Below are positions 47,671 through 57,282 of a DNA stretch of 64,000 nt, in pieces. The position numbers and the translations under genes are program-made. Each line of letters begins with the position of its first letter. The stretch's first letter is position 1. The notes beneath the pieces are model-generated. The model was given only the letters and a program-made list of their open reading frames with translations. It did no database searches and was not told where the DNA came from. The stretch comes from an uncultured Eubacterium sp. Its GTDB lineage: Bacteria > Bacillota > Clostridia > Lachnospirales > Lachnospiraceae. The stretch spans positions 1-64,000 of the forward strand of contig CAMEWO010000001.1 of assembly GCA_945946665.1 (NCBI GenBank), read 5' to 3'.

Positions 47671-47959
47671 AACAGGGAAATTATAACAGTAGCCGGCACC
47701 TGGTTTCCAGGGATACATCCCTTAAAATATAAAAGTCACATTAGAAGAAATCTTAGCGTTGCGGCGTGTATGAATTACACTTCGCCACCAATGGGGCAAC
47801 TGTTTGAAGCCCGTAGGGCTGAGTTTTGAACCATTGGTGAAATAAGCGAGTGTAATTCATATTCGTCGCAAAGCTTAGATTCTCTTCGTCGTGACTTTTT
47901 TATTTTAAGGGATGTATCCCTGGAAACCGGATGCCGGCTACTGTTATAATTTCCCTGTT
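47671..47959. repeat. 289-bp near-perfect palindrome, MITE-like element
   Basis: The left end AACAGGGAAATTATAACAGT and the right end are inverted copies. Complementarity continues through TAGCCGGCA, GGTTTCCAGGGATACATCCC, TTAAAATA, AAAGTCAC, TATGAATTACACT and CACCAATGG to a centre GCCC-GTA-GGGC at about 47815. The whole element can fold into one hairpin of about 140 bp with some mismatches. It encodes no plausible protein. No clear target duplication is visible. It begins 12 nt beyond the leuA stop codon and may terminate that transcript. The form resembles non-autonomous inverted-repeat elements; no related transposase is in the window. Confidence 0.85.
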
Positions 47960-47971
47960 ACAAACTATTGA

Positions 47972-49639
47972 TTATTCTGTATAAAGACTTCTGTTCATGG
48001 CTGATTCCATAGCATCAATAGAAGCACGGATAATATCATGGTCAATACCTGCTCCGAAGTAATTCTTTCCATCCTCACCAGTGATACCTACATAAGCAAT
48101 AGCACTTGACTCTGAGCCCTTATTATTAAGAGTATGCTCTTCATAGCAGCATACCTCACATGGCTTGTTAAAGTGCGAAGCAAGAGCATTACTTACAGCA
48201 TCAAGACGTCCATTACCGGAAGCATCCACATTAACAGACTCTCCATTCTGTTCTATGGTAACAGTTGTCTGAATTCCATCTATCTGTCTGAAATGCACCT
48301 CTGTAATCTTAAATACAGGTGTAAACTTCTTATAACGCTTCTCGAATATTTCAAGAACCTCATCAGGAGAAAGTTCCTTATGGTTGACATCAGATACACT
48401 CTTAACAGCATATCCTAAATCTTCCCTCATCATCTTAGGAACAATCATTCCGAAGCTGTTTTCAAGTACATAAGCAACACCACCCTTACCTGACTGGCTG
48501 TTAATTCTTATTACATCTGAATCATATGTACGTCCGACATCCTCTGGATTAATTGGAAGGTAAGGAACTGTCCAGTATTTCTCATCATGCTCCACTTTAT
48601 AATGCATACCCTTGGAGATAGCATCCTGATGTGAACCTGAAAAGGCAGCAAATACAAGCTTACCACAATATGGATGTCTGTCACTGATTGTCATCTGTGT
48701 AAGTCTCTCATATGTTTCTGCAATATGAGGAATATCTGATAAATCCAATACAGGATCAACTCCCTGGGAATAAAGGTTCATGGCAAGGGTAACAATATCT
48801 ACATTACCTGTTCTCTCACCGTTACCAAATAAAGTTCCCTCTACTCTGTCAGCTCCTGCAAGTACAGCCAGCTCTGCATCTGAAACACCTGAACCCCTGT
48901 CATTATGTGGATGTACAGAAATAATAACGTTATCTCTGTTATGAAGATTCTTGTGAAAATACTCAACCTGAGATGCAAATACATGAGGAAGAGACATCTG
49001 AACAGTTGATGGAAGGTTAATAATACACTTTCTGTCTGGTGTTGGCTGCCAGATATCAATTACAGCATTACATACTTCCAAAGCATATTCTGGCTCTGTT
49101 CCTGTAAAGCTTTCAGGACTGTATTCAAATGAGAAATTACCATCCTCCTTCTCTGCCAGCTCCTTTAAAAGCTTTGCACCTTCAATGGCAATCTGCTTAA
49201 TTTCCTCCTTTGATTTCTTAAATACCTGCTGACGCTGTGCAACTGAAGTTGAATTATATACGTGTACAATGGCATTAGGTGCACCTTTAACAGCCTCAAA
49301 AGTTTTCTTGATAATGTGCTCTCTTGCCTGGGTAAGAACCTGTACTGTAACATCCTGTGGAATCATATTGTTCTCAATAAGTGTTCTTAAAAATGTATAC
49401 TCTGTATCTGAAGCAGCAGGAAAACCTACCTCAATCTCCTTAAATCCAATCTTAACCAGCATCTTGAAAAACTCAAGTTTCTCTTCAAGACTCATTGGCT
49501 CAATAAGAGCCTGGTTACCATCTCTTAAGTCAACAGAACACCATAAAGGTGCCTTATCAATATGATCCTTTGTAACCCAGTCATTGCATGGAACTGGTGG
49601 CATATAATAGCCTCTCTTGTACTGTCTGTAATCAAACAT
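47972..49639 (-). CDS. leuA: 2-isopropylmalate synthase
   Basis: LeuA condenses 2-oxoisovalerate with acetyl-CoA in the first committed step of leucine synthesis. The 555-residue product has the catalytic barrel with SVDLRDGNQAL near the start and the metal motif HPHNDRG, and a C-terminal regulatory domain. Size and N-terminus (MFDYRQYKRGYYMPP) match the long LeuA type 2 group. ATG 49639 follows GGAGG; ATG 49654 overlaps that SD. Expression is governed by a leucine T-box. Confidence 0.96.
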   Translation of the reverse strand: MFDYRQYKRGYYMPPVPCNDWVTKDHIDKAPLWCSVDLRDGNQALIEPMSLEEKLEFFKMLVKIGFKEIEVGFPAASDTEYTFLRTLIENNMIPQDVTVQVLTQAREHIIKKTFEAVKGAPNAIVHVYNSTSVAQRQQVFKKSKEEIKQIAIEGAKLLKELAEKEDGNFSFEYSPESFTGTEPEYALEVCNAVIDIWQPTPDRKCIINLPSTVQMSLPHVFASQVEYFHKNLHNRDNVIISVHPHNDRGSGVSDAELAVLAGADRVEGTLFGNGERTGNVDIVTLAMNLYSQGVDPVLDLSDIPHIAETYERLTQMTISDRHPYCGKLVFAAFSGSHQDAISKGMHYKVEHDEKYWTVPYLPINPEDVGRTYDSDVIRINSQSGKGGVAYVLENSFGMIVPKMMREDLGYAVKSVSDVNHKELSPDEVLEIFEKRYKKFTPVFKITEVHFRQIDGIQTTVTIEQNGESVNVDASGNGRLDAVSNALASHFNKPCEVCCYEEHTLNNKGSESSAIAYVGITGEDGKNYFGAGIDHDIIRASIDAMESAMNRSLYTE

Positions 49640-49712
49640 TTTCAAATCCTCCATTAAAATTATTATTCCATAACAAGTAAAAGGAAATAATCAAAATTAA
49701 TAAATGGTAATA

Positions 49713-50004
49713 AAAAATCTTTCGTCCAAGACAAACCTGTCAAGAGACGAAAGATAAAATCTCACGCGTTACCACTCTTATTCACGAAACAAATCGTGCA
49801 CTCACTGAATACGGACACTAATGCCTTATATTCTGTCCACTGTAACGGTTGGCTTCCGGCTACGCCTACTAATCAAAACATGACTTCAGATAGCAGCTCC
49901 GAGGCGAGTTCAATACTTTCCTTCCGTTGCCTTGCACCATACGGCAACTCTCTGACTCCAGTAGGTATCTACTATTCCTCTTCTTCGCTTTTACTTATTA
50001 TATG
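49713..50004 (-). promoter_or_regulatory. T-box riboswitch, leucine (CUC) specifier, upstream of leuA
   Basis: The leader contains the T-box AGAGTGGTAACGCGTGAG (49778-49761), the antiterminator core that pairs with the 3' end of uncharged tRNA. Stem I holds the specifier loop GAACTCGCC, with CTC at 49908-49906 (a leucine codon), and an apical segment GGTGCAAGGCAAC. An intrinsic terminator (ATCTTTCGTC and GACGAAAGAT, then TTTTTT) ends at about 49713. Uncharged tRNA-Leu should promote readthrough into leuA, matching the gene's function. Confidence 0.93.
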
Positions 50005-50010
50005 TTACTG

Positions 50011-50039
50011 ATAATACATGAAAAACATTAAAGTGTCAA
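50011..50039 (-). promoter_or_regulatory. leuA promoter
   Basis: On the minus strand, TTGACA (50039-50034) and TATTAT (50016-50011) have a 17-bp spacer and start the T-box leader at about 50004. The -35 overlaps the stop codon of the upstream gene. Confidence 0.78.
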
Positions 50040-51349
50040 CCATTATTTGAGATTCTTTTAAATTCATCTATTTCCTGGTCTGTAATATTATCCATTGAAT
50101 ATCTTGCTTTCTCATAAAGAATGGTAATCCTTGCTCCAGCCTCCTCATCACTGGTAATAGTAGTACTTGTAAGCCTTGATGGCACAAGTGTGGTGTCAGG
50201 AGTATTTCCGCTGGTTCCGTTAAGCACACTCTTTTTGTATAGTTTTCTTAATTTGTGGGTGTTCCTTGTGTCCTTCTTAACAGGAACACTGACAGGTACT
50301 GTCACTTTGCTCTTCTTTTCTTTTGATGCCACATGTTCAACTGTATCAAAATTAACCTTCCTGGTCTTGTTAAATGCGGATGCATAGGTCTTAATAAGAT
50401 AGATTATACCAAACAGCATTCCAACAATAAGCACAACACCGAATATTTCAGCCAGAAGTTCCATGAAATCATTGTCATCAGGAAGAGGTTCCGGGCTGAT
50501 TAATTCCTCAGGCTCCGTCTCAGCTATATTCCCTTCCTGGCTGGTCTGTCCCCTTCCAGAAAGACTCATGAGAAATAAAATAAACTTCATGACCATTCTG
50601 AATATAAACATGAAGCCAGCGCCCATATAGGAGAAAACATTACCGTAATATCCGTTATAAAACAGAAGCATTCCAACAGCTATTAACAATACAGAAGAAA
50701 TCATAACAAACCGGCTGACAGTTGTTATCTGGCTGGCAGGGAAGTCCGCCTTGGCTCCATCAATATTGAAAACATAATTAAGCTGCTTTAAATTGTTATG
50801 CACTATCTGAAGTATAATAAAAACTATACAAAAGAAGCTCTCAATATTCATAAGAAAACTATTATTTGCAGCAACACCAAGAAAATATCCCACTACTATT
50901 ACCGCAACAAAATATATACTGACAGCTTCCTTGGCAACTAAAGACCTGATTGCAGCATCCCTTACCGTTTCTGCGTTCTGACCCTCCCTGATAGGAATTG
51001 AATTATCATTATATATTCTTACTTCCCTGTTCTTAAGTCCAGTAGAATAGGAACATATCAGAAATCCAAGGATAACATTAAAGGAAATCATCTCTGCTCC
51101 CTGTCCTGCTGCAACGCAAACAATCATAATTAAAATATTGCTAAGAATAAATAATTTGAACTTTCTGATTATTTTTCTTGAAAAGAATGCTATGGTAACT
51201 GCCAAAGGCACCCAGAATCCTCTCATAAAGAAAGACTCATCCAGCTTAAGCACTCCAAAATATACGGCATAGCAGATTGACGAAAACAAAACCCATTGCA
51301 GCATTAGCTCAACAAATGCAATCAGCTTTACGTTATTATCCTTTTGCAT
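50036..51349 (-). CDS. Membrane protein with DUF4129-like C-terminus
   Basis: The 437-residue protein has about seven to eight membrane helices, a proline/serine-rich linker and a final cytosolic segment (KLRKLYKKSVLNG, then ARITILYEKARYS and ITDQEIDEFKRI) that resembles the DUF4129 tail of TgpA transglutaminases. The transglutaminase catalytic domain itself is absent. It overlaps the DUF58 gene by 14 bp and has its own GGAGG. Function in the MoxR/DUF58 system is unknown. Confidence 0.65.
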   Translation of the reverse strand: MQKDNNVKLIAFVELMLQWVLFSSICYAVYFGVLKLDESFFMRGFWVPLAVTIAFFSRKIIRKFKLFILSNILIMIVCVAAGQGAEMISFNVILGFLICSYSTGLKNREVRIYNDNSIPIREGQNAETVRDAAIRSLVAKEAVSIYFVAVIVVGYFLGVAANNSFLMNIESFFCIVFIILQIVHNNLKQLNYVFNIDGAKADFPASQITTVSRFVMISSVLLIAVGMLLFYNGYYGNVFSYMGAGFMFIFRMVMKFILFLMSLSGRGQTSQEGNIAETEPEELISPEPLPDDNDFMELLAEIFGVVLIVGMLFGIIYLIKTYASAFNKTRKVNFDTVEHVASKEKKSKVTVPVSVPVKKDTRNTHKLRKLYKKSVLNGTSGNTPDTTLVPSRLTSTTITSDEEAGARITILYEKARYSMDNITDQEIDEFKRISNNG

Positions 51350-52496
51350 TATGCGTTACCTCCCAGGAAATTACGTTTCCATTGCAGCTATCAAGATTAA
51401 TCTCTTTGTCCCTGAAATGAGGAACAATAAATATGTTATCAGCGACTTTACCTATAATGCTGTTAAAAGTATCCACAATTTCAGAACGTGAATTCTGGGA
51501 AATCAGTATATAAAGCATTTCGGTATTATTCTCATTATCAAATATCTGTCTGGTAAAATCATCTGTGTAGGACTTAATCATAGAAACAAACTCATCCTGA
51601 CCTGCTGAAAGATTAATTCTTGCAAGGCCAGTATCAATATTCTTTATATGCGCTGCATCACCCTCTGGATAAATGAAAATATTCTCTCCTGTATCATAGT
51701 CTCTTCCATTAGATAAAATTCCCACAGAAATACCACTATCAAGAAGTGTCTCAGCAATTCCTGCTGCAATTGATATGGATGCCTCACTAAGCCTGTTGTA
51801 TACAAGCATACCCTCTGGCTCAAGATTAAGAAGAATACATACCTCCTGGCATGTAGTCTCATTAAACTGATTAACCATCAGAGAACCTGATCTCGCTGAA
51901 GCTTTCCAGTTAATAGTGTTCATAGGGTCATTAATCTCATACTCCCTAATCTGCCTGAAAGCAAAAGGGTCTGGATTAATAAGGCTGTTTCTTTCCACAA
52001 GACCTAAAACTCTTGAGTAAAGTATATCCATATCCTCATATAGATAAGGATCCGGGTAAACAGTAAGGGACGAACTGCTTTCAACCTTATATACTGACAC
52101 GTCATCCATAAACAGTCCATTAAAAATCAATTCAATATTGCGGACTCCATACACACCTCTCTGGGTACATGTTACAGGAATCCTTCTGGTGATTCTCTGG
52201 TTCATAAAAAGAGAAAACACATCATCTCTGTATGTTGAATCAGTAGTTTTGGTATTCTCACTGCCATCCTTAAAAATAAGTGCGTTGTCAGCCTGAAACT
52301 TAAGATGGATTATAGGGAGAGGAAGCTTCTTGTAATTAGTAACAACCTCCACCAGTTCCACTGTATCACCGCACACTGCATTGCTGGAAGAAAATGAAAT
52401 ATCACAAGACAGATGTCTGTTCCAGTTTTTCTGGTATATTCTTTTAAGAAGCAGATAAACAACAACCGCTCCAACAATCATTAATATAATATGCAT
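51336..52496 (-). CDS. DUF58-domain protein
   Basis: Residues about 1-22 form a membrane helix, followed by a beta-rich region and the DUF58 core FRQIREYEINDPMNTINWKASARSG-type motif (seen as REYEINDPMNTINWKAS), which leads into a von Willebrand A-like fold. DUF58 proteins accompany MoxR ATPases. The ATG at 52496 shares its A with the stop codon of the MoxR gene (TAATG). Confidence 0.9.
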   Translation of the reverse strand: MHIILMIVGAVVVYLLLKRIYQKNWNRHLSCDISFSSSNAVCGDTVELVEVVTNYKKLPLPIIHLKFQADNALIFKDGSENTKTTDSTYRDDVFSLFMNQRITRRIPVTCTQRGVYGVRNIELIFNGLFMDDVSVYKVESSSSLTVYPDPYLYEDMDILYSRVLGLVERNSLINPDPFAFRQIREYEINDPMNTINWKASARSGSLMVNQFNETTCQEVCILLNLEPEGMLVYNRLSEASISIAAGIAETLLDSGISVGILSNGRDYDTGENIFIYPEGDAAHIKNIDTGLARINLSAGQDEFVSMIKSYTDDFTRQIFDNENNTEMLYILISQNSRSEIVDTFNSIIGKVADNIFIVPHFRDKEINLDSCNGNVISWEVTHNAKG

Positions 52497-53452
52497 TATC
52501 TGTTCCAATCCTCTGTAGGAACCTGAACTGTTCCTAAAACTTCGTTAATTACTGCTCTCTTTAACTCACTTTTTTTAGTACCTCTCTTAAGCACAAGCCT
52601 GTGTGCAAATGTATATGGTGCCAGTGTAACCACATCCTCAGGAACAACGAAATCTCTTCCCTTGATATATGCATATGCCCTAACAGCATTAACCATATTA
52701 AGTGTTCCTCGTGGACTAACACCAATGGCAACATTCTCATGTGTTCTTGTTTTAGCTGCTATATCCACAATATATCCAAGAATAAGGTCATGTACATACA
52801 CCTCATTAGCCTCATGTCCCATATTAATAATATCTTCCCCGGAACATACAGAATTCAATGAATCCAGCGGGCTCGTCTCCATAAACCTCTTAAGTATGCC
52901 TATCTCCTCACTCTTTTCAGGATAGCCAAAAGAAAGCATGAAAAGAAAACGGTCCAACTGTGCTTCTGGCAATTCATATGTTCCTGCTGTCTCTATTGGA
53001 TTCTCAGTAGCTATAACAATAAATGGTTTATTAAGAGGGGTTGTTATGCCGTCTACTGTAACCTGTCTTTCTTCCATACACTCAAGTAATGCTGACTGGG
53101 TTCTTGGAGTTGCCCTGTTAATTTCATCAGCCAAAAGGATATTGGAAAATACAGGTCCCTTTTTAAAAGTAAATTCTCCCTGCTTCTGATTGTAATAATT
53201 AATACCAGTTACATCTGATGGTAACATGTCAGGTGTAAACTGGATTCTGTTAAAATCTGCATTAATAGACTTTGCAAAGGATTTTGCAGTCATAGTTTTA
53301 CCTGTTCCCGGAACATCCTCCAAAAGCACATGTCCGCCAGCTATGACAGCTGTAAGAATAAAATCTGTCACTTCCTCCTTACCAACAATAACCTTTCCAA
53401 TATTATCCCTTAAAAGCTTGACTTTTTCCTGATATATAAACTTTCTGTCCAT
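52496..53452 (-). CDS. MoxR-family AAA+ ATPase
   Basis: The 318-residue ATPase has Walker A in EDVPGTGKTMTAKSF, Walker B in LLADEINRATP, sensor motif IATENPIETAGTYELPEAQLD-type (ENPIE, LDRF) and a C-terminal lid ending in VPTEDWNR. MoxR proteins act as chaperones for maturation of DUF58/VWA-type partners, which are encoded directly downstream in overlapping frames. Confidence 0.95.
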   Translation of the reverse strand: MDRKFIYQEKVKLLRDNIGKVIVGKEEVTDFILTAVIAGGHVLLEDVPGTGKTMTAKSFAKSINADFNRIQFTPDMLPSDVTGINYYNQKQGEFTFKKGPVFSNILLADEINRATPRTQSALLECMEERQVTVDGITTPLNKPFIVIATENPIETAGTYELPEAQLDRFLFMLSFGYPEKSEEIGILKRFMETSPLDSLNSVCSGEDIINMGHEANEVYVHDLILGYIVDIAAKTRTHENVAIGVSPRGTLNMVNAVRAYAYIKGRDFVVPEDVVTLAPYTFAHRLVLKRGTKKSELKRAVINEVLGTVQVPTEDWNR

Positions 53453-53544
53453 AATTAATCTCCATTCTTAAGATATGTGTAGATTATAACAAAATGAGCG
53501 CTATCGCACAACACGACAGCACTCCTTTAAAAAAATTTAATATT

Positions 53545-54000
53545 TTAGTTTTCTTCAGAATTACCTACGTTAACATCTATTCCCCTTGGAGGAACCGGAG
53601 TGGAGAATACAATCTGGGTACTTGTCCTGCCAAACTTCTGCAGTTGTCCTACAAATGTATCCAGTTCCATTGTACTTGGAAAAACAACCTTAAGAAGCAT
53701 AGAATATGTTCCTGTTACACAGTTACACTCCACAACATTTGGACATGATTTAATGAAAGGATAAAACTCTGGTTTCTGTACAGGGGCAACTTCCAGATTA
53801 ATAAAGGCAGTTATATGATACCCCAGTTTCAACTGGTTAACCTTAACCTCATATCCTTCAATAATCTCATCTCTTTCAAGCCTTTCAATTCTTGCAGACA
53901 CAGCAGGTGAAGATAAAAAAACATTTTCAGCCAGAGCTTTAAGTGGCATTCTGGCATTCTTCTGCAAAAGTGTTATTAACATCTTATCAATCTTATCCAT
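53545..54000 (-). CDS. Lrp/AsnC-family transcriptional regulator
   Basis: The 151-residue product from ATG 54000 (GAGAGGA upstream) has an N-terminal helix-turn-helix (MDKIDKMLITLLQKNARMPL, then LSSPAVSARIERLERDEII) and a RAM/AsnC ligand domain (HITAFINLEVAP, CVTGTYSMLLKV). Lrp proteins respond to amino acids. ATG 54090 would add 30 unrelated residues. The gene is divergent from the DUF1292 gene; its targets are unknown. Confidence 0.93.
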   Translation of the reverse strand: MDKIDKMLITLLQKNARMPLKALAENVFLSSPAVSARIERLERDEIIEGYEVKVNQLKLGYHITAFINLEVAPVQKPEFYPFIKSCPNVVECNCVTGTYSMLLKVVFPSTMELDTFVGQLQKFGRTSTQIVFSTPVPPRGIDVNVGNSEEN

Positions 54001-54251
54001 ACATATTCCTCTCTTTTCTAAAAGACAGCTGGCTATGCGGCAAAGTAAAAATGCATATCCATCCTGAAGCCAGTAAAAAAAAGAGGCCAATTTCCTTAAA
54101 ATAAAAGAAAATCGTCCCCTTTGACTTCATTAGACTAAAATATACACCATTTTTTTTAATACCGCAAGCTTTTTTATATAATTATTGCAAAATATTAAGT
54201 CCTTTGCTAATATTATAATGTTTAAAGACTTATCCAGAATGGAGGATTAAT

Positions 54252-54578
54252 ATGTCAGAAGACATTAACAATCAGGACACTAATGAATATTCCACAGTAA
54301 CACTCTCCCTTGATGACGGAACAGAGTGTGAATGTGCCATTATCCGCATATTCCCTGCAGGTGATAACAATTATATAGCCTTACTGCCACTAGAAGGAGA
54401 AGCAGCTGATAATGATGAGGTATTCCTTTACAGATATACACAGGATGATAACGATGAACCTGTTCTTGAGAATATAGAATCGGATGAGGAATACGAAATT
54501 GTCTCCGAGGCATTTGACGAAGAACTTGATGCCATGGAGTATGAAGAATTGTACAGTCAGGAAGATGAAGAAGAATAA
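54252..54578 (+). CDS. DUF1292-family acidic protein
   Basis: The 108-residue protein is strongly acidic. It has the DUF1292 pattern: VTLSLDDGTECECAIIRIF followed by YIALLPLE, DEVFLYRY and an acidic EYEIVSEAFDEEL end. Function is unknown; relatives are widespread in Firmicutes. GGAGG precedes ATG 54252, and a -10-like TATAAT is at 54214-54219. A terminator follows directly. Confidence 0.9.
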   Translation: MSEDINNQDTNEYSTVTLSLDDGTECECAIIRIFPAGDNNYIALLPLEGEAADNDEVFLYRYTQDDNDEPVLENIESDEEYEIVSEAFDEELDAMEYEELYSQEDEEE

Positions 54579-54602
54579 AGAGGCTTTTACAGCCTCTTTT
54601 CT
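54578..54602. terminator. Bidirectional terminator between the DUF1292 and helicase genes
   Basis: The arms AAGAGGC and GCCTCTT around TTTTACA are followed by TTCTTC on the plus strand and preceded by A-rich sequence. It serves both convergent genes. Confidence 0.7.
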
Positions 54603-54609
54603 TCTGTCT

Positions 54610-56460
54610 TCATATTTCCTTTACGAATCTTGATGGCAGAAGCATTTTATTATTGCGTCTCTTTACAGAACATATAATAAGATTCCTCTTTGCCCTGGTC
54701 ATTGCTACATAAAACAGTCTTCTTTCCTCTTCAATCTCCTCTTTTGAAACAGCTTTGTTATATGGAGTTATGCCTTCGTTGGCATCAATTATTATAACCC
54801 TTTCATATTCCAGACCCTTTGAACTGTGCATTGTGCATATGTTAACATTAGATACGCTGTCTGCTGTACAATTATCAGGCATAGATTTCTGGGAATATTT
54901 TGACGAACAATTGGTACCATCAGAAACAGTACCATCAGAAACCATATTTATCCACTGTTCAAGTGTACTGCAGTTCCTTGAAGAATCCTGTAATCTGTCA
55001 AGGATAGACATAAACAGCTCACTGTCAATTCCCTCTTTCCTGCAATAAGAATATATGTACACATCATATCCCACTTTTTTTCTGATATAATTAATTGCAG
55101 CGTATGGAGACATTGGACTGATGCATTTCAAATCATTCAGAAAAGAATTCATATTTTTTATGAGCCTGTCCTGATTTCCCTGTTTCATTCTTAAAAGAAC
55201 CAGATCAAAATCCACATTTTCCTCCATAAAATACTGCCTGCTTATATATCTTGAGGGTTTGTTAATTATCCTTAATAAATCTCTTCTTGCCCTTTCTCCC
55301 CTAGCCAGATTAAAATATGCATTAATGTCCTGGGCTATCCAGTGGGAAAAAATATTCTCCCCATCTCTCTCCCCATCTGATTTATTAAATGATATTCCAT
55401 GCTTAAGCAGGTATCTTCTTAGTTCCACCGCACCACTGTTAGTTCGTGTAAGAACCGCAGTGGTTTTTTTATCTGATACAAGGTCTGATATATATTTTAT
55501 TTCCTCCTCAGTGGATTCAAAAATAAGCTTAACAACATCCTCTCCCATATCGTTATATGCCTTCAAATCCTTATAAAATCTGTCCTTGTTATTGTTAATA
55601 AGCCTGGTAGCAGCCTTCACCACGCTTCCGGTAGAGCGGTAATTAGTATTAAGAGTGTATACTGCACAGTCTGGAAAGCTTTTCTTAAATTCCTGCATCA
55701 CACCAGGTGCTGCGCCTCTGAATCCATATATACTCTGGTCATCATCCCCCACAATAAAAATATTCTGATGAGGCATTACAAGCATTTTGACTATTTCAAA
55801 CTGAATAGGTGAAGCATCCTGGAATTCATCTATCAATACATATCTGTATCTGTTCTGCCATTTATTTAATATATCCGGGGTATTCCTTAAAAGACAGTAT
55901 GTCTTTTTCATCATATCCTCAAAATCCACCATATGGGAGGTTTCAAGCCAATGCTCATATTCCCTGAAAATAGAAATAAAGAGCCTTCTTTCACAGCTTA
56001 CCGGACAATACTCATGAATCTTCTCTTCAGGAAGACTTTTTACTCTGGCAATCTCTGAAATAACATCACTAATCACCCCGTTCTCGTCTCTTACATCAAC
56101 ACCATACATGGAAAACTGGGTCTTAACAAAATCCCACTGATCTTTAACCTTGACAATGTCTGTTGCCTTAAAGCCACAGGCATCCTTTAGAATCATAAAA
56201 AAAACTGCATGAAAAGTACCAAAATTCACCGGGGTGAACCTAAGATTTGCCATCCTTAAATAGCGCTCTTTCATCTCCACTGCCGCCATCTTGGTAAATG
56301 TAATTACAAGAATCTCATCATCCGGTACTTTTCTATCGTTAATCAGACTGAAAACCCTGTGAGTTATTACTGTCGTCTTACCACTTCCCGGACCTGCAAG
56401 TATCATGGCAGGCCCGTTAAAGTGTCTCACAGCCTTGTACTGTATCTGGTCTAATGCCAT
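54610..56460 (-). CDS. UvrD/Rep-family superfamily 1 DNA helicase
   Basis: The 616-residue protein has Walker A in AGPGSGKTTVITHRV (about 21-35), Walker B in LIDEFQDAS, motif IV/V elements NTNYRS and TMHSSKGLEYERVIIIDAN, and motif VI VAMTRAKRNLIIC. Compared with PcrA/UvrD (about 720-750) it is shorter and lacks the long C-terminal tail, so it is probably a second, distinct helicase. AGGAG lies 7 nt from the start. Confidence 0.9.
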   Translation of the reverse strand: MALDQIQYKAVRHFNGPAMILAGPGSGKTTVITHRVFSLINDRKVPDDEILVITFTKMAAVEMKERYLRMANLRFTPVNFGTFHAVFFMILKDACGFKATDIVKVKDQWDFVKTQFSMYGVDVRDENGVISDVISEIARVKSLPEEKIHEYCPVSCERRLFISIFREYEHWLETSHMVDFEDMMKKTYCLLRNTPDILNKWQNRYRYVLIDEFQDASPIQFEIVKMLVMPHQNIFIVGDDDQSIYGFRGAAPGVMQEFKKSFPDCAVYTLNTNYRSTGSVVKAATRLINNNKDRFYKDLKAYNDMGEDVVKLIFESTEEEIKYISDLVSDKKTTAVLTRTNSGAVELRRYLLKHGISFNKSDGERDGENIFSHWIAQDINAYFNLARGERARRDLLRIINKPSRYISRQYFMEENVDFDLVLLRMKQGNQDRLIKNMNSFLNDLKCISPMSPYAAINYIRKKVGYDVYIYSYCRKEGIDSELFMSILDRLQDSSRNCSTLEQWINMVSDGTVSDGTNCSSKYSQKSMPDNCTADSVSNVNICTMHSSKGLEYERVIIIDANEGITPYNKAVSKEEIEEERRLFYVAMTRAKRNLIICSVKRRNNKMLLPSRFVKEI

Positions 56461-56556
56461 TATTTCTCCTGTCTCCAGGATATAATCTATAGTATGTCAA
56501 TTATATATTCAATCAATATATATTTCAAGTTTATAATATACAAATGTATAATCTGT

Positions 56557-57057
56557 TTAATATGGCTGGATTTTATCATCAGAATCATCTGAATTCTCAA
56601 TTGCTTTGATAACTACATAGTATTTTACAGAGTCATTAACTTCCACAAGGACCCTGTCGCCCACTTTGTGTCCAAGCAGAGCCTTTCCCAGAGGAGATTC
56701 AATACTGATAAGTCCTTCCAGGGAATCACCTCTTACCGTAGTTACAAGCTTAATTCTCTCTGTACTTTCATCATCCTCGTAGAATATTTCCAGTGTATTA
56801 TTAACTCCAGCCTCATCCTCTGCTGACTCATCTGATATAATGGTAGCTGTCTTAATCATTTTCTGAAGATATCTTATTCTGCTCTCATTTCTGTTCTTTT
56901 CCCGCTTTGCAGCATGGTATTCAAAATTCTCACTTAAATCACCATGGGCTCTCGCCGTCTTAACTTCCTCAAGAGCTTCCTTGCGGACTACATGAATCCT
57001 GTACTCAATTTCCTCTTCCATCTTCTTAATATCATTAGGTGTTAATTCATTATACAT
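56557..57057 (-). CDS. greA: GreA/GreB-type transcription elongation factor
   Basis: GreA rescues backtracked RNA polymerase. From ATG 57057 the product is 166 residues. The N-terminal coiled coil contains ARAHGDLSENFEYHAAKREK, the conserved tip motif with acidic residues. The C-terminal FKBP-like domain ends with SPLGKALLGHKVGDRVLVEV. GGGGG precedes the chosen ATG. It may be a second GreA paralogue. Confidence 0.92.
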   Translation of the reverse strand: MYNELTPNDIKKMEEEIEYRIHVVRKEALEEVKTARAHGDLSENFEYHAAKREKNRNESRIRYLQKMIKTATIISDESAEDEAGVNNTLEIFYEDDESTERIKLVTTVRGDSLEGLISIESPLGKALLGHKVGDRVLVEVNDSVKYYVVIKAIENSDDSDDKIQPY

Positions 57058-57235
57058 AATAATCCCCCATTCCATTTTTCAAAACTAAATGTTAATTCTT
57101 ATTTCCAATGGATTTTACACCTAGTGCATATATTTTTGCAACAGCAGTAATACATTTTTCGTAAAAATAACTAGTATTATTAAGATATATTAATAAAAAT
57201 CATTATATTTAATAATGAATTTCCATGTCAAATGT

Positions 57236-57244
57236 GCTATTATC
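57236..57244 (+). promoter_or_regulatory. Candidate extended -10 for the KDG kinase gene
   Basis: TGCTATTAT (TATTAT at 57239-57244) lies 39 nt before the start codon. No strong -35 is visible. The 207-bp gap between greA and this gene holds nothing else I can identify. Confidence 0.4.
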
Positions 57245-57282
57245 ATACCCGATAAACTTTATGATTTACAGGAGATAGGAAA

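Noticed and set aside
47614-47829. Open reading frame inside the palindromic element
   Set aside because: It arises from the inverted-repeat DNA, has no SD and encodes low-quality, non-conserved sequence.
49796-50011. Small plus-strand ORF opposite the leuA leader
   Set aside because: It is the reverse complement of the T-box RNA and has no coding character.
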